Assembly: GCA_964473645.1 (NCBI GenBank)
Contig: CAYYPW010000020.1
Location: 1-64,000 of the forward strand
From: HdN1 sp964473645
GTDB lineage: Bacteria; Pseudomonadota; Gammaproteobacteria; Pseudomonadales; Ketobacteraceae
Length of the DNA: 64,000 bases
Direction of reading: 5' to 3'
This document shows, piece after piece, positions 28,231-38,900 of this stretch. The notes beneath the pieces were generated by a model. That model was given only the letters and a program-made list of their open reading frames with translations, was not told the origin of the DNA and did no database searches. Position numbers and translations under genes: made by a program. Within the stretch, counting starts at the first letter, position 1. Every line of letters starts with the position of its first letter.

Positions 28231-29097
28231 ATGATTACCCGTTGTGAAGACCGTGTTGCAGTCGTGACGGGTGTCGGTTCTGGTATCGGGCGGTCATTGG
28301 CACTCGGTCTTGCAAAAAAAGGTTGTCATCTGGCTCTTTCCGATATTCATGCCGACAATCTCGAAGAAACCCGCCGCTTGATCGGCGACACGGGCAAACG
28401 CATCACTACCGATGTGCTGGATGTATCGAAGCGCGATGCTTTCTTTGCCTATGCCGACCATGTGCTGGCGCAGCACGGCAAGGTGAATATTCTGATCAAC
28501 AACGCCGGCGTTACCAATGTAGAAACGATCGAAAGTCTTTCATTCGAGACGTTCGAATGGCTCATGAATATTAATTTCTGGGGCGCGGTCAATGGTACCA
28601 AAGCGTTTCTGCCTCACCTCAAGGCAAGCGGCGAGGGGCACATTGTCAATATGTCCAGCGTGCTGGGTATGATAGGGGCGCCGACGCAAGCGGCGTATAC
28701 GGCATCAAAATTCGCCGTACGTGGATTTACCGAATGTTTGCGCGAAGAACTGGCTATCGATGAATGCGGTGTCAGTGCTACGGTGGTGATTCCAGGCGGT
28801 ATCAAGACCAATATCGCGCGCAATGGACGGATCGGTGATATGGGATCTTTGACGCTCGCTCAGGGGCACGATTTCATCAGCGAATTCGACAAGGCAGCAA
28901 AAACCCACCCCGACAAAGCCGCTGCAGCCATCATCGAAGGCATTTGTAAAAACAAACGGCGAGTGTTGATCGGCACCGATGCGTTTGTGGTGGATGGCCT
29001 TCAACGATTGCTGCCAAGCAAATATCAGCGTTTGATGGAAATGCTGGGGCTCTGGCTCAAACGTACTGTGCAGGCATCCAAAGTGTCGAAAGCGTAA
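28231..29097 (+). CDS. Short-chain dehydrogenase/reductase (SDR)
   Basis: Classical SDR that uses NAD(P)H to interconvert alcohols and ketones. The Rossmann motif TGVGSGIG (residues about 12-19), the NNAG motif (LINNAGVTN), the catalytic Ser (NMSSVLGM) and YTASK with the Tyr/Lys pair are all present. An Asp at the end of beta-2 (ALSDIHADN) suggests NAD preference. AAGGAG lies 8 bases before the ATG. The enzyme is convergent with the PKS operon and separated by 84 bases, so it is not in that operon. A link to polyketide or fatty acyl reduction is possible but unproven. The 288-residue length has a C-terminal extension typical of classical SDRs acting on lipids. Confidence 0.9.
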   Translation: MITRCEDRVAVVTGVGSGIGRSLALGLAKKGCHLALSDIHADNLEETRRLIGDTGKRITTDVLDVSKRDAFFAYADHVLAQHGKVNILINNAGVTNVETIESLSFETFEWLMNINFWGAVNGTKAFLPHLKASGEGHIVNMSSVLGMIGAPTQAAYTASKFAVRGFTECLREELAIDECGVSATVVIPGGIKTNIARNGRIGDMGSLTLAQGHDFISEFDKAAKTHPDKAAAAIIEGICKNKRRVLIGTDAFVVDGLQRLLPSKYQRLMEMLGLWLKRTVQASKVSKA

Positions 29098-29181
29098 AGA
29101 CATCGACGGACGCATCGCTCTGCAATAAAGCGCTCCTGATTTTGTTTTTGAATGTTATTGCTTTGCATACGTTATTGGCTT

Positions 29182-29643
29182 TCAAGCATCAGACAAATTA
29201 CGCTGCCAAACCAACGTATGCTTCATTCCCGTCTCTTCGGCTGTCAATATTAATTGCCCGCTGGTCAATTGCAGACGTCGGCGTTGCGTGCCATTGACCC
29301 AATTCGGCAACAGCGCGACGTCTACTTCATGTTGAACTTCATCCCCCTCGCAGTGATAACGTCCGGCATAAGCTTGAACGCGCGAAGCTGCATTGATCAG
29401 CTGCCTTAACGTCGACAGAAAGCGTATGGGGTGTCGCCAACGAAACAAGGGGTGGGCGACCTGCGCAAGACTTGCCCGCAATGGCGCGCGGTCTGGTTGC
29501 ATCAAATTGGCACTCATGTAACCATCGGCGGTGTAAATCAAAATGCCGCGCGGTGCAGGGCCGTAGGGTTGAATTTTACGACCGTCGGGTAACGTCGTCT
29601 GCAGCGATACCAAAAACCACGTTCCCACTAATGACGTATTCAT
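29182..29643 (-). CDS. Lipocalin-like domain protein of the PKS operon
   Basis: A 153-residue protein of the lipocalin-like (Lipocalin_5) group: it begins NTSLVGTWFLVSL, followed by GRKIQPYGPAPRGILIYTADGYMSANL, the family's recognisable core. Members are often encoded beside polyketide or fatty-acyl enzymes and may bind small hydrophobic molecules. The ATG overlaps the stop codon of the upstream PKS gene by 4 bases, so it is translationally coupled and the last gene of the FAAL-PKS operon. No signal peptide, so it acts in the cytoplasm. It may be a cyclase, isomerase or product-binding protein, but nothing in it shows catalysis. Confidence 0.75.
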   Translation of the reverse strand: MNTSLVGTWFLVSLQTTLPDGRKIQPYGPAPRGILIYTADGYMSANLMQPDRAPLRASLAQVAHPLFRWRHPIRFLSTLRQLINAASRVQAYAGRYHCEGDEVQHEVDVALLPNWVNGTQRRRLQLTSGQLILTAEETGMKHTLVWQRNLSDA

Positions 29644-32600
29644 ACGCTCGACTCCGCTGCGATAGTTGTGTTGGCCTGTCGATTAACCCAAACGCTCACC
29701 TCCCTCGCCAACGCAAGGTGCATATGATGCCCGCTGTCCAGCGTACACCACGAACTGACCCCTAGCTGGTCACGCCATGCCAGGCGATCGGCAGCGCTTA
29801 CTGTGTCGTCGAGTTTCGCGCAGGCCACATGTAGCGCGTTAGACATGCCTGTCATCCAGTGACTGTATTGTTGTCGCGTAAGATGAAAACCGCCGCCCAG
29901 CAGCGTTTTGAGTCGAACATCCCATTTCCATTCCCACCTCGAGTTAGTGGAGTGCAAGTTGGCCAGCGTGAGCGATTGCAGCATGGATATCGGCAATTGT
30001 GGTGTAACGCTTTGCATCAGTTGCACCGCTTGTTCGGGAGAATCGAAATGACGATGCGGGGAAACCGATTGTGTGAGCAGTGCGAGGTGTTGGCGCGCGG
30101 TGAGTCTTTCCGCAAACGGCCAGACCGGGTCCAGATAAAACAATGGTCCTTTGAATTGCGATAAATTCTGGCTTACCAAGGTCGCGATAATACTGCCGAA
30201 AGAATGCGCCAACAGGGCGCGTGGCTGAATGCCTTTCGCATCGAGCCATTGCAGCAGCGATAAGCTCATCTCCTCAGGACGATAGTGTGGCAAACGCAGA
30301 CTGTCACCATGCCCGGGCAGATCGGGTGCCAAAACTTGCCAACCCTGTGCCGTCAATAATGGTGCCAAGGTTTCCCACGCTTGCCCTGTATCGAACAGGC
30401 CGTGCAAACAAAGCAAAACCGGGTGTCGCTCATCACCCCAACGACGGTATGCGATGGCACTCGCGTCAGCGATAGACTCGGTATCAACACCACGCTTCTG
30501 TTGTGTGTTAATACTGATGGGTGTTTGCATATTCGTGGTGGGTTGCATCCATTCCATTTTCATAAGCTCGGTCAGCGATAGCGACATGCCACTGCGTTGC
30601 TCCAGCTCCTTGCGAAAATTCATCAGCGACAAGGAATCGATGCCCAGCTCGAGATAGCTTTTCCCCGCCAGCAATGCGTGCGTGTTGGCAGCGCCAAACG
30701 CTGCAAGAGCGGCGCTATGCCAATGGTTGCCGTCGGCAATATCGGTGGTTGTAACGCCGTCTGCGCGTGGCGCTGCATTTGCCCACACTGCACTTTCCAT
30801 CCAATAGTATTTGCGCGTAAAGGCGTATCCCGGCAAATGTAGACGTTGCGCCTGCAGTTTTTTGTCGACCGCTGCCCATTGCACATTCACTCCAACGCGA
30901 TAGGCGTAAGCGAGTGTCTCGAAAAGCTTGGCAATACTGTCCGTGGTTGTCGCTAGCTCGGCGGCCATGGGCAGCGTTATCGTTGCATCATGGGCGCCTG
31001 CGTGTAATTGGTTGGACGAAATGGGCAACTCCATTGACGACAGGTATTCATAACGGCTGACCGCATCGGCGAGGGAAATGTTGTCCAACACGGCGTCGGC
31101 AATGCAGCGGCCGCGTTCGGTGAGGAACGTCACCTGCGGCGTTTCGGTCCAGGCCATCCACAATTTGCCGAGTGCATATTCCCAGGCAAAAGCAGGGGGG
31201 GAATTGCTTGTGCAGGCCGCCTGCCATGCTTGTTCGAACTCGGTTGATACGGATTGCAGCGCCTCGACAACCGCCGCCGAAGGGATAACGCTTGCCGTAA
31301 AGGGCATGAGTAATTTGACTGCCGAATCTTCCATCGATGTCTGTGGCAACGATAGGCACTGCAATCGCAATTTTTCGCGTAAGCTCTCCAGGGAATCACA
31401 AACAATTGCCAACCGAAAAGAAAAGTGATCGCGTCCTACCGCCAGGGTATGACACACATCGGCCAAGGCCGGTGAATTCGCATCCAGCCATTGCAAATAG
31501 GCTTGTGCCAGCGCTTGCAAAGCCTGTGCATCGCGTGCGCTGAGGGTGAATACATGCCATGGCCGCAGAAATGTAGCGGATGCATCCGCCGACGGCGTGG
31601 GAGCCTGTTGCACTATGACATGGGCATTGGTGCCGGCAATACCGAACGAACTCACCGCCCCAACACGCAGGTCTTGAGATGACTGCGGCCAGGGCATGGG
31701 TTGCTGCACGACCTGCAGCGCGCTTTGCTGCCACTGAAAATACGGATTGGGACTGTTAAATGAATGCTGTGGGGGCAACTGCGCATGTTGCAATGCCAAC
31801 ACCAGTTTGATGAGACCGGCGACGCCAGCAGCGGATTCGGTGTGGCCGATATTGTTTTTCACCGCACCCAACCACAAGGGCGACTGCCGTTGTTTGCCGT
31901 AAATGGCCTGCAGTGCATTGAGCTCGATCGGGTCGCCCAATTGCGTGCCGGTACCATGACATTCGACAAATTGTATCTGCTCAGGTTTCTTGCCGGCACT
32001 TTTGAGAGCGGCCTGAATGACTTTCTGCTGCGCCACGCCGCTGGGAGCCGAAAAGCCTTGACTCTTGCCATCCTGATTGCTGGCCGAGCCGGCAATAACG
32101 GCGCGGATAGGGTCCCCATCCCTCACCGCATCTTCCAATCTTTTCAGCAGCAACATGCCGCATCCTTCACCACGCGCATAACCGTCGGCACGCTGATCGA
32201 AGGTGTGGCAATTCCCGCTGGGTGACAGCATGAATGCACGTGCCAGCAGCAAATAAGTATACGGAGACACCATGACATTGACGCCGCCTGCCAGTGCAAC
32301 ATCGCATTCCTTGCTGATCAGACTCTGACAGGCCAGATGCAAGGCAACCAGTGATGAGGAGCACGCGGTATCCAGCGTCATGCTGGGTCCTTTCAGATCG
32401 AGCAGATAGGACAGGCGCCCCGATGCTGTGCTGTTGGATATGCCACCACCGTGAAAAGGGCCGATATCCTGCATGTCCCAACACTGACTGTACTCGCTAT
32501 TCATCAGACCGATGTAAACACCGGTGGCCGTACCGCGCAATTGCGATGGTGCAATGGCCGCATCCTCAATGGCGTGCCAGCCGCATTCGAGCAGCAGGCG

Positions 32601-32948
32601 ATGTTGCGGATCAAGCGCACGCGCCTCGGCATCACCCAATTGAAAAAACGCTGCGTCGAAGTGGCGAACATCGTCCAGAAAACTGCCATGACGGATACTG
32701 AAACCCTCTCCGCGATTTTCCGGATCGTAAAAATGCGTGCTCGGCCAACGATCTTCGGGAATGAGCCCCAACGTGGATCGGCGCTGGCGGATCAGATCCC
32801 AGTAACGCTCAGGATCATCGGCGCCGCCGGGAAAACGGCAACCGATACCGACCACTGCCACCGCGCCGCGCTGTTGGTCCTTGAGCAGATGCAACGCAAT
32901 CAGTTGCTGTTTGCTGAGTTGTTGCAAGCGATTCAACGATGCTTTCAT
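29640..32948 (-). CDS. Type I PKS: KS - degenerate AT remnant - ACP - alpha/beta hydrolase
   Basis: The 1102-residue protein ends the assembly line. KS (about 25-450) is intact: TACSSSLVALH, ECHGTGTQLGD and NNIGHTESAAG supply Cys and both His. The KS-AT linker follows, but where an AT should be there is only ~150 residues. These still align without gaps to part of the ATs upstream (FAWEYALGKLW against FALEYALARLW), yet the GHSVG nucleophile motif is replaced by LTERG and the malonyl HAFH region is missing. The post-AT linker survives (LPGYAFTRKYYW). The ACP carries GIDSL with Ser772. From about 830 an alpha/beta hydrolase has LCLHGLFDTG, LPGHGDS, the nucleophile in AHSFGS (about 915) and a late His in SGHHMHLA; it probably hydrolyses the product off the ACP. 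Confidence 0.88.
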   Translation of the reverse strand: MKASLNRLQQLSKQQLIALHLLKDQQRGAVAVVGIGCRFPGGADDPERYWDLIRQRRSTLGLIPEDRWPSTHFYDPENRGEGFSIRHGSFLDDVRHFDAAFFQLGDAEARALDPQHRLLLECGWHAIEDAAIAPSQLRGTATGVYIGLMNSEYSQCWDMQDIGPFHGGGISNSTASGRLSYLLDLKGPSMTLDTACSSSLVALHLACQSLISKECDVALAGGVNVMVSPYTYLLLARAFMLSPSGNCHTFDQRADGYARGEGCGMLLLKRLEDAVRDGDPIRAVIAGSASNQDGKSQGFSAPSGVAQQKVIQAALKSAGKKPEQIQFVECHGTGTQLGDPIELNALQAIYGKQRQSPLWLGAVKNNIGHTESAAGVAGLIKLVLALQHAQLPPQHSFNSPNPYFQWQQSALQVVQQPMPWPQSSQDLRVGAVSSFGIAGTNAHVIVQQAPTPSADASATFLRPWHVFTLSARDAQALQALAQAYLQWLDANSPALADVCHTLAVGRDHFSFRLAIVCDSLESLREKLRLQCLSLPQTSMEDSAVKLLMPFTASVIPSAAVVEALQSVSTEFEQAWQAACTSNSPPAFAWEYALGKLWMAWTETPQVTFLTERGRCIADAVLDNISLADAVSRYEYLSSMELPISSNQLHAGAHDATITLPMAAELATTTDSIAKLFETLAYAYRVGVNVQWAAVDKKLQAQRLHLPGYAFTRKYYWMESAVWANAAPRADGVTTTDIADGNHWHSAALAAFGAANTHALLAGKSYLELGIDSLSLMNFRKELEQRSGMSLSLTELMKMEWMQPTTNMQTPISINTQQKRGVDTESIADASAIAYRRWGDERHPVLLCLHGLFDTGQAWETLAPLLTAQGWQVLAPDLPGHGDSLRLPHYRPEEMSLSLLQWLDAKGIQPRALLAHSFGSIIATLVSQNLSQFKGPLFYLDPVWPFAERLTARQHLALLTQSVSPHRHFDSPEQAVQLMQSVTPQLPISMLQSLTLANLHSTNSRWEWKWDVRLKTLLGGGFHLTRQQYSHWMTGMSNALHVACAKLDDTVSAADRLAWRDQLGVSSWCTLDSGHHMHLALAREVSVWVNRQANTTIAAESSV

Positions 32949-32995
32949 GCCTGTGCTCTCTTCATGTCAAGGCTCCCTTCATAGCGATGCTCCCT

Positions 32996-35900
32996 TCACG
33001 CCAACTCGTCCATGCTTTCGAGCAAGGCAGCCAGTTCATCGTCGCTCATGTTTTCTACTAGCGCCAAGGCGTCGTCTGTCGCAGTCGGTTCCACACGGGG
33101 CTCATCTACTGTGGTGGGGAACATTTCAGCCAGCAGGTAACCTGTAATGCCATGCAAGGTCGGATAGTCGAACAGTAAGGTTGCAGGTAGGGGCTTACCC
33201 ATCCACTGGCTGATCTGATTGCGCAGTTCCACCGCCATCAATGAATCGAGCCCCAGCTCGGTCAAGGCGTGCGAGGGTTTAATGCGCTGTTTGTCGGTTC
33301 GCAGTACCTGCGCAACTTGCTCCACCAATTCGTTGAGCATGGCGGCTTCGCGCTGTTCGGGCCGCAGTGCCGCCATACGTTCACGTAATCGCACCGCTGC
33401 CTTTTGATCAATGTGCGCGCCAGCGTGCAAGCCCTGGTAGAAGGGCAGATGTTGGACGGCCTGCAAGGTCGATTGCAGCGCCTGATCGCTGATTTGCATA
33501 ACGCCCTGCTGTACTGGCAAGCCTTGCAACAAGTTTGCGAAAGCATTAAGCCCCTGCGCAGGGCTCAACGCCATGTCGGCAAACCGCTGCTCGATCGCCC
33601 CGTTGGCAGCCATGCCCACCTCTTTCCAGGGCCCCCAGTTGATGCTGGTGGCCACCCAGCCCTGCCGTTGGCGCCAGCGGCATAGGCTGTCCATGAATTG
33701 GTTGGCAGCCGCGTAGTTGCCTTGTCCCGGTGAGCCCCACAGGGAGGCCGTTGAAGAAAATGTCACGAAGAAATCCAGCGGTGTTGTCGCCAGCATCTGG
33801 TGCAACAGCCAGGTGCCGATCACCTTAGGTGGCATCACGGCCATAAAGTCTTGCTCGGATTGCTGGGCCAGTACACCGTCGCGCAGAACGCCTGCCGTGT
33901 GCAGCACGCCAGCCAACGGCGGCATCATGCTGCGCAGCGTTTCAAGCGCATCATGCAATGACGTGGGCTCGGCAATGTCGGCCTTTAACAAATACAGATT
34001 CACACCTTGTTCTTGCAAGGCATCGATCTGTCGCTGTTCGGCTGCCGTTGGTGTGCGCCGCGCCAGCAAGGCCAGATGCTCGGCGCCATTGTCTGCTAGC
34101 CAGCGCGCGAACAGCAAACCAAGCGCCCCCAATCCGCCCGTTATCAGGTAGGTCTGATCATTGCGTATCGAAACCGCTGCTTGAACCGCAGGGGCAGCAG
34201 CACGGATCAATCGGGCCACCCAGCGCTCGCTGCCGCGCAGGGCGATCTTGTGTTCCGCCTGGTTGTCGGCAAATTCGTTGAGCATATGAATCGGATCGCT
34301 GTCTGCCGATAAATCCAGTGTCTTGATCCGCAACTGCGGCGATTCCAGCGCCATGACTTTGTTCATACCCCACAGCAGACTGCCGGTAAGGCGATTCGGC
34401 GAGGCATCCAGCGGGCCACTAACACCTTGCGTTACAAACAGGCATGCGACGGGTTGGCGCAGGGTATTCAACCATTGGTAAAGATGCAGGCTGCTGAGTG
34501 TCAGCGACGCCTGCTCCTGTTCCAGCAATTCGGCTGTCAACTGCTCGGCTGGCACGGAATCCAGCGCCCACAAATGCAGTACATGTAGCGGCATTGCTGC
34601 ATCCAATGTGGCATGCAACTGATGCAGGCGTTCCGGCAAGTGTGTTGGCGTTTGTTCGTGACGCCGCACTAGGATGGGCGTTATTCCCCGGCTCGCCAGT
34701 GCGAGAGACAGCTGCTCTGCCACTTGTCCTTCATCGGCAAGGATCAAATACTGTGCGTTCGGAATCGTGTCTGCGTGTGGTGTAGCAGTGGCAACCCGCC
34801 AATCCTGCCGGAACAAGGGCCGTGCAGAGCTGTCGTTACCGCCGGTCTGTAGCAATTGACGTGGTGCACGGCGCGACACCAGCCCCAACAGTTGTATCAA
34901 TACGCGTCCCTGATCATCATAGACAGTAAGATCCTGTACTAGTGATTGCCGATCTTGCTGACGCAGACACGCATGACACCACAAGGTTTGCGGCAACACC
35001 GTCACTGTGGGGACAATAATGGATTCACAGCCTACCGGAATGAAAACATCGGTTTCATTTTGATCAAGCGCCGACAATCGGGTTGCCGCCTGTGTCTGCA
35101 AAATGCTGTCGATCAAGCCGGGTGGGAGCGTGTAGCCATGGGACGTCGCTGGCCAGCGTAAGCGCGCCAAGGCCTGATTTTCACCTGCCCACAGCTGCTC
35201 GATGCACTGAAAGTCATTCTGCCATTGATAACCGGCATCCTGCATGGCGGCATAGAAGGTCGCGCCATCGATGCGATGTAACGCTTTTTCTTGCAATTCC
35301 TGGAGGGCAATAACGTGCTCTGTGTTAATCGGCGTTGCCATGGGTTGCAACTCTGCACGGAACAATTCTCCCCAGGTCGACGGTGTCTGATCACTGGCGG
35401 CAAAACATTGCGCCTTGAATCCCAACGCATTGGGTTGCAGTACATACTGCACGGTGGCCTCGCCTGCATCAGGAAACGCCAGTGGCGCTACTATCGCCAC
35501 ATTGCTTATCTGCACGCTGGGCCATGCCAGTTCGTCTCTCGCCAACGTGATGCAAGCAGCAATATGCGCAGCGCCCGGTAACAACGGTGTGCCATAAATA
35601 CGGTGATCGTGAATCGCGAAGGGATAGTGGTCGGAATAGCGCTGTTCATAACGCCGCTCTTGCGAGCCCGGCAGCGCCAAAGACGCGCCGAGTACGGGAT
35701 GATCCCCGACCGAACGGCGCCCTCTCTGCTGCAGACGCCCCAAAAAGCTGTCTTCATGCAACCAATAACGTTCACGCTGAAAGGCATAGGTCGGCAACGC
35801 CACCTTGTTACGTGCATAGGCGGAGTCGACGTTGCGCCAGTGCAGGCTAACGCCTTCCGTGTACAAGCGCGCCAGGGCATCTGACAGCGTCTGCCACTCG

Positions 35901-38900
35901 TCATGCCCGTTACGCAAGCTGGGAATCGCCGCCCGTTCGCCCACGCCGTTCTGCCCGCACAATCCGGCTAATGTGCTGCCTGGCCCCACTTCCAGCGCGA
36001 TCGCGAACGGGTAGTGCTGTTGGGCGGCTTGCAAGGCCGGCGCAAACTGCACTGCGTCGCGGACATGCGCCACCCAATACTCTGCGGAAAACTGTTCGAT
36101 CACCTCACCAGTGAGGGTGGACACCATGGGCAGGCGCGGCACGCGATAAACGATGTTCGCCGCGACCGCACGGAAGGCCTCCAGCATGGGCGTCATCAAC
36201 GGCGAATGAAAAGCGTGCGATACGTTCAGTCGCTTGCAGAAATAGCCGTCCTCGTTCAACTGCTGTTCCAGCGCTGCCAGTGCGGCATGGCTGCCTGACA
36301 GCACGACGCTGGCGGGGCTGTTGTGGGCGGCGAGGGCGGTGTCGTGCGGGTAACGTGCAAGATACGGGGCCATCGCTTCGGCGGTGGCCACCACCGCCAG
36401 CATGGCGCCCGGCGTGGTCAGTTCCACCATCAGGCGACCGCGTGCCGCGATGAGCGTGGCTGCATCTGGCAGCGACATCACCTCGGCGATCACGGCGGCT
36501 GCGTATTCGCCCACGCTATGCCCGAGCAATACGCGCGGTTGAACGCCCATGTGCAGCCACAAGCGTGCCAAGGCATATTCCAGGGCAAACAAGGCGGGTT
36601 GCGTAAACTGCGTCTGCGATAAGTGGGTGGAGGCGTCCCCCCACAAAAGCGACAGTAACGGCATGGGTAAGTGCGGTGCCAGGGCCTGCGCGGCTTCATC
36701 CAGCGCAGCCTGAAAGACCGGCTGGCTGGCATACAGGCGTTGCCCCATGCCGGCATATTGCGCCCCCTGCCCAGTGAATAAAAACGCCAGGGCGGGCGCG
36801 GCAACGCTTTCGGTCAGTGGCGAGGTGCCGGCCGCCCGTTCAGCCAGGGCCGCACGCAACTGCGCCACATCCTGACAGGGAATGGCTATCCGCCAGGCAA
36901 AATGCGCGCGTCCAGTCGCTGCCGTGTAACAGATATCGGCCAGGGCAGCGGTGGTTGTGTCGAGGAAATCCACATAACGCTGTGCCAACGCCCGCAAGGC
37001 CGGCTCCGATTTGGCACTCAACACAAAGACATGCAAGGGCCGCTCAACGCTATTGCTCACCTGCTCGCGCAAGGGCGCCTCTTGTAAAATAAGATGGGCG
37101 TTGGTGCCGCTGAAACCAAACGAGCTCACCGCACCATAACGCGCACGCTCAGTGCGCGGCCAGGGCATGGCCTGAGCGGGAATGTGCAACCGCGAAAAAT
37201 CGGCGTCGATATGGGGATTGATCTGCTGCAGATGCAAATGGCGGGGCAGCGTGTCATGCTGGAGACTCAACATGACCTTGATCAGACTGGCCACTCCTGC
37301 CGCAGACTCAGCATGGCCGATGTTGGTTTTCACCGAACCCACGATCAACGGGTGTTTGCTGTCATGAGCCGCGCCATAAACGGCATCGATGGCCTGCAGT
37401 TCAATGGGGTCGCCAAGTGTGGTGCCAGTGCCGTGCGCATCAAGATAATCAACATCGGCTGGCGTTAATTGTGCTTGCGCCAATGCGGCTTGTATTACGC
37501 GTTGCTGCGAAGGGCCGTTGGGCGCCGTCAGGCTGGATGAGCGACCATCCTGATTAACTGCCGACCCGCGAATGATGCCCACAATGTTGTCGTTATTTTC
37601 CAGGGCCGCGCTCAGGCGCTTGAGTACCAGCACGGCAGCGCCTTCGGATCGCACATAGCCATCGGCCTGACTGTCGAATGTGTGGCAGCGTCCGCTGGGA
37701 GAAAGCATGTTGGCCTGGGTCAGCATAAAAAACGTCTCGGGACGTATCATGATATTGACGCCGCCAGCAAGCGCCATGTCACATTCGTCATTACGCAAGC
37801 TCTGGCACGCGGTATGTATCGCCACCATCGACGAAGAACAGGCGGTATCGATGGCCATGCAAGGCCCTTCCAGTCCAAACGTGTAGGCGATACGACCACT
37901 GATGACATTTACTGCGTTGCCCGTCGGCAAGTGCACGCTGTCGATATTGCGGGCGGTTTGCGCCAGGCTGGCGTATTCGTTGTCGGCTACGCCGACAAAG
38001 ACACCGGTGCGACTTTGCTTGAGCTGCAGCGGCGAAAATCCGGCGTGTTCAAGCGCCGCCCACGCAGTCTCCAGCATTATCCGTTGCTGAGGGTCCATAG
38101 CGCGGGCTTCACGTGGACTAATGCCAAACAAGTCGGCGTCGAAATGTTCGATCTGTTCGAGCAGACCGGCGTGAATGCTAAAGTCTCCCTGTACTGGCAG
38201 CAGCGCCTTGAAATCTTGCAACGGCCAACGTGCAGGGCTGTCGGAAATACCATCGGTGCCTTGCAGTAAATGGTGCCAGAAGCTTTCTGCGCTCTCGCCA
38301 TAGCCGGGGTAACGACAAGACACGCCAATGATCGCAATGGGTTCCTGAAAATGACTGAGCGCGCGCTGTTGCTGCTGAACACCAGCATTGCCGAAAGCCG
38401 ACTGTTCAATGTAACGCGTAATACCCTCAATGGTGGGGTAGTCAAAAATTAGCGTCGAGGGAAATTTGCTGCCGAAGCTTTTTTCAAGGCTTCGACGCAT
38501 TTCGACCGCCATTAGCGAATCGATTCCCAATGCATGTAAGGGTTGTTCGGGGTCAATCGCATCGGTACTGTCGAGGTTGAGGCTGCTGGCTACCAGATGC
38601 TGTACGAAGTGTTTAATTCGGGTTGAGCGCGTCTCTGGGGCGAGACTGGCTAATTCCCGCGTCAATGCAGTACGGGCGTTATTCTTGCCGGAGGTGGTGT
38701 TTTCCGGCGTCTCCGCAGTTTCGCCGAGGCCAGTGAAAAAGGGGCGAGGCTTGGCAATCTCAATCAATTCCCGAAAACGCTGCCAGTCGATATTGGCCAC
38801 CACGATGTGCGGGCCGCCATGACTGACCAATTGCAGGCAGGTGTGTGCCGCTTGTTCAGGAGGCATCAGCAACAATCCGCGCTGAGTGGCTTCGCTGGCA

